Source: Amyelois transitella (taxonomy: Eukaryota > Arthropoda > Insecta > Lepidoptera > Pyralidae). Taken from it: DNA of 64,000 nt. Below are positions 20,130-31,204 of this stretch, one piece after another (the stretch's first letter is position 1; every line of letters starts with the position of its first letter). The translations under genes were made by a program, and so were the position numbers. Below the pieces are notes generated by a model. It did not search any database. It saw only the letters and a list, made by a program, of their open reading frames with translations, and was not told the origin of the DNA. The stretch covers positions 7,192,001 to 7,256,000 of the forward strand of contig NC_083536.1 of the NCBI RefSeq assembly GCF_032362555.1, read 5' to 3'.

Positions 20130-20819
20130 TATTTTGTTTCAATTTGGTAGTTAATGTTCCTATTTTTCTATAATTGCATAAACTTTTCCAACCTAAAGTC
20201 ACAGCTAAAAGATCGCTTATGTTCAAGGTTTTGGGCGTAACGTCTTTTAAGTGTTTTAATAATAAGGTAAACAATAGAGAAAAAAAATACAGCAATGTAG
20301 CAACACTGCAAAGCTAGTCTTGAAGGTTGTTAAAAAGCTTTTGAGTTGATACAGTCATGTTTTGTTTCTAATTTAGAGCTCTCAATAAATAACTAAAACG
20401 TCGTTAAACACCTTAACGATATTTTAGTAATTTATTGTAGACTAGTTTTTAGAACCTAAAAATGCAAGTCATATTTATATTCGAATCATATGCTATAAGG
20501 TCGCTAAGGTATACTTAATGATCTTTTAGTAAAGTATTCATAGTAAAAAAAAATTTAAAAAACACAATAAAACTGCCTTATACGCTCATTTTCAAAATAC
20601 TAGTTGATTAATCTTATTAAAATTATCGATTTTTAATAGTGATTTTGATTGCCTATCTTTGGGTATTTAAAAGTTCGTTGTGTGACATATGGTTTTGAAA
20701 TGGCGACAATTCTAAATATTTCGCGCGTTTTTCGCTCGTATCTCAAAACTTGAAAATGTGGGTTTGACTTGAACTTGAAAATCTTGAAAACTTGAAAAAC
20801 ACGCTAGTGTTTTTAGTAA
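20130..20819 (+). other. AT-rich non-coding stretch right of pogo A
   Basis: No reading frame is convincing. It contains a palindromic segment CTAAAACGTCGTTAA...TTAACGATATTTTAG (20395-20428) that resembles the ends of the MITE at 7952-8386, and a similar weaker one near 20501-20530. It probably holds the right part of S1 and small MITE debris before LINE1 ORF1 resumes. Confidence 0.4.
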
Positions 20820-21200
20820 TCGTGCGGCAGTACTGCTCACAAGGACACAGAGGAGAAAATAGCGAAAATTAACAAAAATATTACTTATATACAACGCGAA
20901 CTGCAAGAATTAGAGACCTCAAAAAAAATCGTACTCTATGGTTTGCCTGAAAATCAACAGGAAAACGAATATGATCTGTACGACCAAGTAAATAATATTT
21001 TTTTAGAAATCTTACATGTGAACGCTAAACCCCTATATAGAAAACATAAAACGATCGTAGATGGGAAACCATATATACATAACGATACATTGCAAACACC
21101 CGTAATAAGAACAGATATGGAAGAAAATCAGGTACCATCCCAAGCTGACATTAGGCAAACTTCAAGACCCCAAAGCCAGTTATTTCGACAAACACTATAA
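20820..21200 (+). pseudogene. LINE1 ORF1, C-terminal part (copy in unit 1)
   Basis: The frame reads KDTEEKIAKINKNITYIQRE, LQELETSKKIVLYGLPENQQ, YDLYDQVNNIFLEILHVN, the coiled coil followed by the 'kivLyGLPE' start of the ORF1 RNA-binding domain of Jockey/CR1-group LINEs. It then jumps to KPLYRKHKTIVDGKPYI, the usual end of the protein, so about 80 residues appear to be deleted. It overlaps the ORF2 start. Continuation of 7383-8450. Confidence 0.65.
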
Positions 21201-22187
21201 CATCATATTCCAAAATATACAAGGTATCGGTAATAAATTGCACTTAATAGAAGAATTAGTATCATCCTTAAAATTTGACGTTATTTCATTGTCAGAAATC
21301 AGTTGAAAAAGGGAATTTTGTGAGTCAATTAAATTACCTAGTTATACCTTAGTTTCCAAATATTGTCGAGAAATTCACAAGCTTGGCGGAGTCTGTATAT
21401 TTGTTAACAGTAATATTGAATGTATAGAGAGGCAAGATATTGTTATTGTATTTTCTAAAGAATTTGTTATTGAGTTTAGTGCAATAGAGACCCCAAAGCA
21501 ACACTGTTATTGTAGGACTGTATAGAGCGAGGAGAAAAATTATTCTTTTTTATGAACAAATGACACGACTACTAACACAAATAAATAAGACTGACTATAA
21601 AAAACATGTTCTAATTGGAGGCGACTTTAATATAGACCAATTAAATAAAAAGAATAGGAAAGCTGCAAGAAAATTAATTAATTTCATGAAGTCATATAAT
21701 TTCCACCAATCAATCAAAGATCCAACTAGAGTTACAAAGAAGACTTCGACAATAATAGATTTAATTTTTTCAAATAATATTGACCAGGTCAAGGAATCGA
21801 CAGTAAGAGACCACGGACTATCAGATCACAAGTCTGTAAATATAAAAATTGAGGGAAAACCTCAAACTTCTACAAAAACCAAAATACCAACTATAAAGAA
21901 ACGACTTTTTTCAGATAAAAACATCACCGAATTTAAAAATTCACTAAGAGAAATTGACTGGAAATATATTTTAAGCGGCAAATCAACTGATCTTCAAAAT
22001 AATTATAATAAATTTCACCTTTTGATACAAGATCTCTTAAGCAAACATATCCCCATACAAAAAATTAAACTAAAAAATACATAAACCTAAGAATCCATGG
22101 CTAACTAAAAGTTTGAAAAATGCGTGCCGACTCAAGAGAACCTTAAAAATAATACTTAATGAAACAAATAGTGAGGTCATAAGGAAA
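21148..22187 (+). pseudogene. LINE1 ORF2, apurinic-type endonuclease domain (copy in unit 1)
   Basis: It reads IIFQNIQGIGNKLHLIEELV, SLKFDVISLSEIS then a stop; LGGVCIFVNSNIE; and, after further frame breaks, 21560 onward HVLIGGDFNIDQLNK, STIIDLIFSNN and HGLSDHKSVNI. These are the N-terminal Asn/Glu, GDFN, and SDH motifs of the AP-type endonuclease that nicks the target for reverse transcription. The frame runs on to IRKYSRI where the Tigger element is inserted after TA (22188-22189). Confidence 0.75.
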
Positions 22188-23172
22188 TACAGTAGAATCC
22201 GTTTAGTACGACTTCGCATATAACAACCAACCGTTTTTAGCGACGCAACTATAGACATATGTTTGGTTTCGTATCGAGCCACTATGAAAGTACATTCGTT
22301 TATTACGACTCCGCTTATAACGACCGACCGCTTTTAACGACGGAATTCAACGCACATTGTCCGGTTATAACGACGTGCGTCGACGTGTTTACAAACAAAT
22401 CTAAGTTATAGGTACATAATAGAAGCTATCCCCGCCCCGCGCACCTACCTAGCCCATGCATCGCGGACTGTCTGTTTTGTTTATGTTACATTTCCTAATT
22501 TGCGGGTGACAAGTGAGTGCGCGTACTAAAATGGCTAAGCGAAAAAGTTTCTCTATTGAAGAAAAAAGTTTTATTTTACAACGTTTAGAAGCTGGCGAGT
22601 CGAATGTAGGGGATAGGTGTACAAAATGATTCCTCGAGGTCAAATGATTCCCCATCGTTGTCGGTAAATTACTAGTGCCATCTATTAGATTTATATGCAA
22701 ACGTCTTCCCCGCTCCCCGCTCAGTTCACCAGTGAAATATCATGGCGGTCTAAGCATCGTGCGCCGATTAATATTAAAAAAAAAGAAAATTGCTGTGTTC
22801 AATGTAAGGTAAGCGTCAAATCAATGTTGTATTATTTGGATGGTGTTGTATTTCAGTGAATTAACGTTTTATTTTCGACTTTGAATCATAATCAAGTGTT
22901 GTTTAAGTGCGGTTCGATTTCGCTAAGGCGACAAATTGAGGTTACTTTTCAATAATAAAAAAAAAATTGTATTTGGGGTCAAACGATCCCTGCGTATGAG
23001 TGTAAAATGATCCCAGGATCATTTTACCCCTTCACTTTTGGTTTTTTTGAACATAAAAATATAATATACGTTTTTGTATGTTTATGTACGTGTGTATGTG
23101 TGAGTGTGTGTGTATATGTATGTCGAAATTTAAGTGTGTGTAGCATGTATAGCTTTTATATATCATTTGCAG

Positions 23173-25362
23173 ATGCCGCGAAATTATCAAAGAAAGACAG
23201 ACCGGCAAAAATGGAGCGAGGAGGCTATGTCACGAGCACTCGAAGAAGTAAAAAAAGGCATGCCATATAAAACAGCCAGCAAGTTCTCGGTACCTGTGAT
23301 GAGCCTGAAAAGAAGAGCCAAAGGCAAAAATAAAGTTGCTGTTGGCGCAGTTAAGACCCTAGGAAGTAAACAAACGGTGTTTTCACCTGATCAAGAAAAA
23401 TAACTAATTCAGCACATAACAGACATGGAATCTAGGATGTATGGCCTAACCAAACAAGATGTACTTTCTCTGGCGTATTAGCTGGCGACGAAGAACAACA
23501 TTAAGCATCCATTTTCAACTGAGAAAGAAAGAGCCGGTGTTGATTGGTTGAGAGGTTTTAGAAAACGGCATCCCGATATAGCTCTCCGAAGTCCAGAATC
23601 AACATCAGCAGCACGAGCTAGAGCCTTTAATAAACCTGTCGTTGATAAATTCTTTTCTGTGTTAAAAGACATTCAGGAAAAACATCATTTCCATCCACAC
23701 AGAATATTCAATGTTGATGAGACTAGCATATGTACAGTGCCAACAAAAAACACAAAAGTATTCGCTAAAGCTGGTCGTAAACAAGTGGCAAGAGTTACTT
23801 CGGCTGAAAGAGGTGAGACGACAACAGCGGTTATTTGTTGTTCCGCAGCTGGTACATTTTTACCACCGATGTTTATATTTCGAAGAGTAAGAATGAAGAT
23901 AGAATTAATGGATGGTGCACCCCCAGGATCTGCTTATGCATGCAATTCAAGTGGTTGGATGAAACTTGAAGTTTTTGATCAATGGTTTGATCATTTTTTA
24001 GCTCATGCGAAGCCTTCGGCAGATGATCCAGTCCTTTTAATTTTAGATGGGCATTTGTCGCACACCAAAAACTTGAATGTGGTATTAAAAGCCAGAGAAA
24101 ATCACGTCACAATTTTATGCTTGCCTCCACATTGCACGCATAAACTACAGCCCCTGGATGTAGGAGTAATGTATCCTCTCAGCGTCTATCATAATCAGGA
24201 ATTAGAAAAGTGGATGAATAATAATCCGGGAAGAGTGGTGTCAGTGTTTCAAATTACAAAAATCTTTGCAGGGGCTTATCTTAGAGCAGCGGTGCCATTA
24301 AATGCGATAAATGGATTTTCTAAATGTGGAATTTGTCCTATGAATCAGGATATTTTCGGCGATGTGGACTTTGTGGCTGCAGAAACTACTGATATGGAAG
24401 CGGCTGCTCAAAACGAGGTTCCCAGTACTTCGGAATCTGCTTTAAACGACGCTGTTGACGCCCAAGTTGATCAAACAGTTGCTGTTCCTGATCCACAACA
24501 ACCTGAGTCGGGGGTATATGATACCAATACGACAGATACATTACTTATAAATGATTGTAGAACACCTTCACCACAAATCTTAGATTCAAATAGGACTCCA
24601 ACATCATCACCTTCATTACTTTCGCAAGAATATACTTATATTCAAAACGATCCACCAGTGTCCCTGAATTCTACAAAACCTCAAGAGATTGGCACTGTCA
24701 CAGCCTCCAAATCATTATTAGATTTACCATCAACATCTTTTGGTGTATATTCTCCACGAGACCTTCAACCTTTGCCAAAAATAGACCGAAAAAGAAGTAA
24801 GAATGTAAGAAAACGAAAAATAGATACAACGGTTTTAACTAGCACACCTTATAAAAGCTATTTAGAAGAAGAAACGCAAAAAAAGAAAGAAAAAGAAGAG
24901 GGTAAGAAATCTAAGGGAAAAGGAGTTGGCAAAGGAAAAAAAACGATTCAAGGAAACAAAGAAAATAAAAAACAAGGAGATAAAAAGAAGAACAGTAAAA
25001 AACAAAAAATTGGAAGACGAGCAAGGACAGCCAGGAACTCTTATGAGTCAGAATCTTCTGTAGAAGAAGAGGACGCAGAGTGCTTGTTCTGCACGGAACC
25101 TTATTCAAAAGACACTATGGGAGAAGGTTGGATCCGCTGTGTGGAATGTTTAAAATGGGGACACGAAGCATGCGCTGGACTCGATAGTGACGACGAAGAT
25201 TTTATATGTGACGTATTTTATATGCGACTTTTGTGTAGATCGCCGTGGAAATATAAGGAAGCAATTAGATCTCTGAATAAGTTGATCCTTTACCTATTAT
25301 TAAAATGTTTTCTAGTAGTTGATTTTAATAGACTGTTAATCATAGTCAGATATTTAAATTAG
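23173..25362 (+). pseudogene. pogo/jerky-like transposase with C-terminal PHD-like finger (copy 1)
   Basis: It starts MPRNYQRKTDRQKWSEEAMS (psq HTH) directly after a splice acceptor. Two in-frame stops, TAA 23401-23403 and TAG 23479-23481, break the second HTH region; from 23482 the frame is open to 25362. Catalytic motifs are FNVDETSICTV, LLILDGHLSHT and HKLQPLDVGVMYP, with 36 residues between the second and third Asp. A Ser/Thr-rich linker and a Lys/Glu-rich stretch follow. Then comes a PHD-type cluster, CLFCTEP, WIRCVECLKWGHEACAGLD and FICDVF, where the expected last Cys is Phe. PHD tails on pogo-like transposases may read chromatin, which is inference here. Confidence 0.82.
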
Positions 25363-25958
25363 GTTCAGAAATGTTTTTTGTTTCAGATTTATTGACCCAT
25401 AAGACTGGGTTTCTTTGTTTTGTTATTGAAATTTTTTTGGTAGTTGATTCAACAAGACTATTAATCATAGTTAGGTATTGAATTGGAAACAGCCCGTTTA
25501 AAATTATTATGTTGAGTTCTTTTTTTATAACTTTAAGTTTCACTGGCTGAAAGACTGGGTTTCTATAGCTATATTAAGATATAAGATACTGATCTGACTA
25601 ATTACAGGCATTATAACAGTTAAATGTCAATTGTGATATGAAAAAACTAATAAAGACTGATTAGAATAACTAATTTAGTTTATTTTTTTACTCTGGGGGC
25701 AATATAATCCTCGGGATCATTTTAACCCTACCCCAGGAATCATTTTACCCACCCCGGTGTACAAAATGATGATGATAGTAGAGGTTTGGAAAATCACAAA
25801 TAAAACAGAAAATATAAAGCCGCCCAAAAAGAGTTGTATTCCAAAATACGGCCAATTAAATGAACTATCCAAAGGTTTTTACAGATTTACTCTAGCTTCA
25901 ATACTTTGGCCACAATTAGCCTTCTCCCTTAGAGGGATCATTATGTACACCTTTCCCC
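25363..25958 (+). other. 3' region of pogo element B (copy 1)
   Basis: It contains two imperfect copies of a 110-bp segment (25305-25400 and 25430-25560: TTTTAATAGACTGTTAATCATAGT, AGACTGGGTTTCT). Then come GATCATTTTAACCCTACCCC, GGAATCATTTTACCCACCCC and the right terminal repeat. A long frame through 25757-25960 crosses the element border and is chance. Confidence 0.6.
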
Positions 25959-27053
25959 TAACTATTGCGAAGGAACTTGGTGTAAATCACTCGACTATAT
26001 CCCCAATAAAAAAGAATAAACACAAAATAGAACCTTTGTTTAACGCAAACGTTTTAAAACCTAAACGCGTGAGGGAGTCGTCTCAAGAACAAGTTGATGT
26101 GGCACTTTTACAGTGGTTTAAGCTGCAACGTAATCGAGGAATACCCGTCAATGGGCCCATGCTTCAAGAAAAGGCAAGTTGTTTTGCTAAAGATTTAAAT
26201 ATTCTTAACTTTAATTGTTCCGCGAGTTGGATTAGCCGTTTCAAGACTAGACACAATATTGTCGCCGGAAAAATTGCTGGAGAGTCATTGTCGGTTGAAC
26301 AGAGTGATGTGACAGAGTGGCTAACAAAAGTTTGGCCTAATTTGCGAGCAAAATTTAGTGACGACAACATTTTTAATGCAGACGAAACCAGATTATTCTA
26401 TAAGCTAACGCCAGATAAAACATTAAAATTTAAAGGTGAAAAATGTTCGGGAGGTAAACTTTCAAAAGACAGAATAACTGTGATGGTAGCAGCTAACATG
26501 AATGGCACGATAAAAAAAAAAGCTGTTAATTATTATCGGCAAGTCAAAGAACCCCAGATGCTTTAAAAATGTACGATCTCTGCCAGTAGATTATGGAAAC
26601 AATCGCAAGGCCTGGATGACGTCTGATATTTTTGTCAAGTGGGTGCGGGACTGGGATCGAGAACTGAATAAAAAAAAGAAAAAGATCCTGCTTCTGGTTG
26701 ATAATTGTCCAGCTCATCCGTCAGTCAGCGACTTGAGAAGCATAACTCTCGTATTCCTGCCTCCTAACACAACATCTACACTACAACCTATGGACCAAGG
26801 AATTATTCGGGCGTTAAAGTCTAACTTTCGTAAAAACTTGGTTCTAAAAATTATCGCCAGTCTTGAGGCAAATAAAGACGCCTGTAGCGCCAAAAATCCG
26901 AAAATCACCATACTGGATGCCATTCTCATGATATATGATGCCTGGAACAAACTTACGTCAGCAACGATTTCCAACTGTTATAAACACGCTGGATTTGTCC
27001 GAGACAGTGCCAGTGTTGCTGCCGACAACGATGATGGTGACATTGATGATGAT

Positions 27054-27079
27054 ATATGACTTATATGGCCATATGCCCG
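27054..27079. other. Fold-back junction of the tandem duplication
   Basis: TTATATGGCCATATGCCCGT lies just before unit 2 and is the exact reverse complement of the sequence starting 11 bp later (ACGGGCATATGGCCATATAA), so 27061-27108 forms a near-perfect hairpin around TTTTGAAAAA. The inverted piece is not present at the equivalent place in pogo A (18440) or Tigger copy 2 (35650); it was created at the junction. Confidence 0.85.
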
Positions 27080-28760
27080 TTTTGAAAAAACGGGCATATG
27101 GCCATATAATAAACTTGCTTTTAGTGACGAAGATTTTGCTCCGGTTCAAGTTTACCAATCCAATTCTAACGCTACTATAAATATTAATAGGCAACAACAA
27201 GAAGACCCTAGTGAAGAAAACGTAATTGTTGAACAATCAACTCCACTGAATTCACCGCCATCGTCATCATCCCTGCTGCTACAATCAATAGACTTTGATG
27301 CACCATCATCATCTGCTCCTGGACTAATAACTCCAGAGGCAGTTCGACCCTATCCTAAAGTAAATAAGAGTCAAAGTACAAAGGCGAAGAAAGGAAAATT
27401 ACCAGGAAAATCTAGAATTTACACAGACACACCAGAAAAGCAAAGGCTTCTAGAAATACAAAAGGCAAAGGAAATGAAAAAACAAGAGCAAGAAAGAAGA
27501 AATAAAGCTAAAGAAATGAAGCGTGCATTGAAGATGATAGTCAAGACTGATAAAATAACGAAACCAAAGATACAAAAAAAAGATGCAGAGTTAGAAACTG
27601 ATAGTGAAGATGAAATTAATATAAGTTTAAGGGAGAGCAGTTCTTCACCTTTATCGACTGAAGCATCGGATTTTGAAGAAGCAACTAATAAAGAAGAACC
27701 AGTATTGAGCCAAAACATTAATGAAGAAACTTTCGTATTAGTACAATTTGAAAAAAAGTCAACTGTTCTTCATTATGTCGGAAAAGTTTTAAAGAAATAT
27801 GGACCAATGGAATATCACGTTTCTTTTTTAAGAAAGAAACCAGGTTCTTGGAAGTTTGTTTTTCCAAATGTGATAGATGAAGGAACGGTCTTTTTGTCGG
27901 ACGTCGTTGCAGTTTTACCTCCACCCAAATCAGCAAGCACTGCAAGGACTGCAAACATATTTTGTTTTGAGAGAACCTTATTGGGTATAATGTTCAGTAG
28001 TTTAATAATTTGATTATTATTGCAGGTTTATATACCTAAATAGGTTATAAATATAAATTTCAACTAACTGTACCTAATGGGTACGAAAAGTTTATAAGAC
28101 TATTTGGTCCAATGTTGACTATTATTTAAGCTTCTTTTGTGTAAAATTATTTTGTTTTGGATGATACTGACTTTAACTAATTACATTGTTTGTTAGAATT
28201 AATATATATTTTTTAATAAATATAAATCTCTTTTCGTGCAATTAATATTAATGCTATAAAAATATCTTAAAATAAGCATTTTTTTAAATATTTTTTTATA
28301 TTAAATGGTAAATTTTCTTTAACTTTTATGTTGAAAACTAAAGGTATTTCTAGAATTAACCAAGTAAAGACTGCTTTAATTATAATTGACGTCAATATTG
28401 AATAATTATAAGTACAAGAGCTAATATTACATAATATGTATAAAAGTGATTAAAAAATATATGTGTTGAATAAGTAAATAGTTTTCTTATTTCATTGTAC
28501 GAAAGGTCCCTACCATGTACGAAAGCACCCTAGGCACTGTACGAATGTACCCTTGCTATGGGGCACATTCGCACGATTCCCATTTTTCAGAAAAATCGTC
28601 ATTGATAGCGCACGTTTGATTTTTTTCGAAATTGTTGTAAGTTTTATTAATGCCTAGAATATTCATGATAACATAGTACTAAAATAAGTCAATAATATCA
28701 GTTAGTTAATTTTTTATAAGCCATAGAAAAAAAGGTGTACGAAGGTGGCCACTCTTACCC
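27080..28760 (+). pseudogene. 3' half of pogo element A with transposase C-terminal part
   Basis: A duplicate of 18449-20129. The frame to 28013 encodes the linker, Lys/Glu-rich region and beta-barrel-like C-terminus of the pogo A transposase (MKKQEQERRNKAKEMKRALK at 27474 onward), without HTH or catalytic residues. It keeps the right terminal region with TTCGTACA motifs but has no left end, so it cannot move alone. Confidence 0.88.
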
Positions 28761-29450
28761 TATTTTGTTTCAATTTGGTAGTTAATGTTCCTATTTTTCT
28801 ATAATTGCATAAACTTTTCCAACCTAAAGTCACAGCTAAAAGATCGCTTATGTTCAAGGTTTTGGGCGTAACGTCTTTTAAGTGTTTTAATAATAAGGTA
28901 AACAATAGAGAAAAAAAATACAGCAATGTAGCAACACTGCAAAGCTAGTCTTGAAGGTTGTTAAAAAGCTTTTGAGTTGATACAGTCATGTTTTGTTTCT
29001 AATTTAGAGCTCTCAATAAATAACTAAAACGTCGTTAAACACCTTAACGATATTTTAGTAATTTATTGTAGACTAGTTTTTAGAACCTAAAAATGCAAGT
29101 CATATTTATATTCGAATCATATGCTATAAGGTCGCTAAGGTATACTTAATGATCTTTTAGTAAAGTATTCATAGTAAAAAAAAATTTAAAAAACACAATA
29201 AAACTGCCTTATACGCTCATTTTCAAAATACTAGTTGATTAATCTTATTAAAATTATCGATTTTTAATAGTGATTTTGATTGCCTATCTTTGGGTATTTA
29301 AAAGTTCGTTGTGTGACATATGGTTTTGAAATGGCGACAATTCTAAATATTTCGCGCGTTTTTCGCTCGTATCTCAAAACTTGAAAATGTGGGTTTGACT
29401 TGAACTTGAAAATCTTGAAAACTTGAAAAACACGCTAGTGTTTTTAGTAA

Positions 29451-29795
29451 TCGTGCGGCAGTACTGCTCACAAGGACACAGAGGAGAAAATAGCGAAAAT
29501 TAACAAAAATATTACTTATATACAACGCGAACTGCAAGAATTAGAGACCTCAAAAAAAAACGAATATGATCTGTACGACCAAGTAAATAATATTTTTTTA
29601 GAAATCTTACATGTGAACGCTAAACCCCTATATAGAAAACATAAAACGATCGTAGATGGGAAACCATATATACATAACGATACATTGCAAACACCCGTAA
29701 TAAGAACAGATATGGAAGAAAATCAGGTACCATCCCAAGCTGACATTAGGCAAACTTCAAGACCCCAAAGCCAGTTATTTCGACAAACACTATAA
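29451..29795 (+). pseudogene. LINE1 ORF1, C-terminal part (copy in unit 2)
   Basis: Duplicate of 20820-21200. A 36-bp deletion removes IVLYGLPENQQE; the break lies between two A-runs (TCAAAAAAAAACGAAT), consistent with slippage or microhomology-mediated loss. The rest (YDLYDQVNNIFLEI ... HKTIVDGKPYI) is unchanged. Confidence 0.65.
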
Positions 29796-30782
29796 CATCA
29801 TATTCCAAAATATACAAGGTATCGGTAATAAATTGCACTTAATAGAAGAATTAGTATCATCCTTAAAATTTGACGTTATTTCATTGTCAGAAATCAGTTG
29901 AAAAAGGGAATTTTGTGAGTCAATTAAATTACCTAGTTATACCTTAGTTTCCAAATATTGTCGAGAAATTCACAAGCTTGGCGGAGTCTGTATATTTGTT
30001 AACAGTAATATTGAATGTATAGAGAGGCAAGATATTGTTATTGTATTTTCTAAAGAATTTGTTATTGAGTTTAGTGCAATAGAGACCCCAAAGCAACACT
30101 GTTATTGTAGGACTGTATAGAGCGAGGAGAAAAATTATTCTTTTTTATGAACAAATGACACGACTACTAACACAAATAAATAAGACTGACTATAAAAAAC
30201 ATGTTCTAATTGGAGGCGACTTTAATATAGACCAATTAAATAAAAAGAATAGGAAAGCTGCAAGAAAATTAATTAATTTCATGAAGTCATATAATTTCCA
30301 CCAATCAATCAAAGATCCAACTAGAGTTACAAAGAAGACTTCGACAATAATAGATTTAATTTTTTCAAATAATATTGACCAGGTCAAGGAATCGACAGTA
30401 AGAGACCACGGACTATCAGATCACAAGTCTGTAAATATAAAAATTGAGGGAAAACCTCAAACTTCTACAAAAACCAAAATACCAACTATAAAGAAACGAC
30501 TTTTTTCAGATAAAAACATCACCGAATTTAAAAATTCACTAAGAGAAATTGACTGGAAATATATTTTAAGCGGCAAATCAACTGATCTTCAAAATAATTA
30601 TAATAAATTTCACCTTTTGATACAAGATCTCTTAAGCAAACATATCCCCATACAAAAAATTAAACTAAAAAATACATAAACCTAAGAATCCATGGCTAAC
30701 TAAAAGTTTGAAAAATGCGTGCCGACTCAAGAGAACCTTAAAAATAATACTTAATGAAACAAATAGTGAGGTCATAAGGAAA
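29743..30782 (+). pseudogene. LINE1 ORF2 endonuclease domain (copy in unit 2)
   Basis: Duplicate of 21148-22187 with the same stops. It has GGDFNIDQLNK (from 30197) and LSDHKSVNI (from 30415). It ends at TA 30783-30784, where the complete Tigger element begins. This copy, not the first, is contiguous with the LINE1 reverse transcriptase on the far side of Tigger (36313). Confidence 0.75.
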
Positions 30783-31204
30783 TACAGTAGAATCCGTTTA
30801 GTACGACTTCGCATATAACAACCAACCGTTTTTAGCGACGCAACTATAGACATATGTTTGGTTTCGTATCGAGCCACTATGAAAGTACATTCGTTTATTA
30901 CGACTCCGCTTATAACGACCGACCGCTTTTAACGACGGAATTCAACGCACATTGTCCGGTTATAACGACGTGCGTCGACGTGTTTACAAACAAATCTAAG
31001 TTATAGGTACATAATAGAAGCTATCCCCGCCCCGCGCACCTACCTAGCCCATGCATCGCGGACTGTCTGTTTTGTTTATGTTACATTTCCTAATTTGCGG
31101 GTGACAAGTGAGTGCGCGTACTAAAATGGCTAAGCGAAAAAGTTTCTCTATTGAAGAAAAAAGTTTTATTTTACAACGTTTAGAAGCTGGCGAGTCGAAT
31201 GTAG

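Larger units (their letters stand above)
22609..25958 (+). mobile_element. pogo-type element B carrying a PHD-like transposase (copy 1)
   Basis: Ends are GGGGATAGGTGTACAAAATG at left and GGGGAAAGGTGTACATAATG at right (read inward), each followed by ATYCCTC. TA duplications lie at 22607-22608 and 25959-25960. The motif AAATGATYCC, or its complement, recurs near 22626, 22640, 23006, 23020, 25714, 25736 and 25766. It has a 5' UTR intron (donor at about 22810, acceptor TTTGCAG at 23172). It is inserted in the Tigger transposase gene; excision restores that frame exactly. Confidence 0.9.
18449..27053. repeat. Tandem duplication, unit 1 (8605 bp)
   Basis: This stretch runs from within the pogo A transposase to within the Tigger transposase. 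It matches 27080-35650 almost base for base (offset 8631, then 8595 after a 36-bp deletion in unit 2, then 8597 after two 1-bp indels). I saw only a handful of substitutions, for example gacgcc/gatgcc at 24454/33051. The duplication happened after all the nested insertions it contains. Confidence 0.9.
22190..27053 (+). mobile_element. Tigger-type pogo element, copy 1 (right end lost)
   Basis: It begins CAGTAGAATCCGTTTAGTAC after TA, with TTATAACGAC/TACGACTTC motifs repeated through the first 200 bp (22200, 22300, 22315, 22365). Its transposase start is split by the PHD-pogo element (22609-25958). It is cut off at 27053, where the tandem duplication joins the next unit. The complete sister copy is 30785-36310. 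Confidence 0.88.
22531..27053 (+). pseudogene. Tigger transposase, copy 1 (split, frameshifted, truncated)
   Basis: ATG 22531 gives MAKRKSFSIEEKSFILQRLE and AGESNV, then the PHD-pogo insert. After 25958 it continues TIAKELGVNHSTISPIKKNK. Removing the insert with one TA gives an unbroken HTH. A second HTH (CSASWISRFKTRHNI) and the catalytic motifs follow: FNADETRLFYK, LLLVDNCPAH and LQPMDQGIIRALK, with 30 residues between the second and third Asp, as in pogo/Tigger. A frameshift in an A-run near 26520 separates GTIKKK from GKSKNPRCFKN. It stops at 27056 because the gene is cut at the duplication junction. Confidence 0.8.

Noticed and set aside
7950..20820. Attempt to assign TTAGCTAAAAAG (7949) and TTTTTAGTAATC (20811) as the two ends of S1.
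   Set aside because: The left copy is the MITE end, whose partner is at 8370-8386; the four flanking bases do not match.
23060..23125. GT-rich stretch encoding VFVCLCTCVCVSVCVYVC.
   Set aside because: It is a (TG)n-like run inside the 5' UTR intron of element B, not a cysteine-rich peptide.
25757..26566. 269-aa frame read as one Tigger protein.
   Set aside because: The first about 68 codons are the non-coding right end of element B; real transposase sequence starts at TIAKELGVNHS after 25959.
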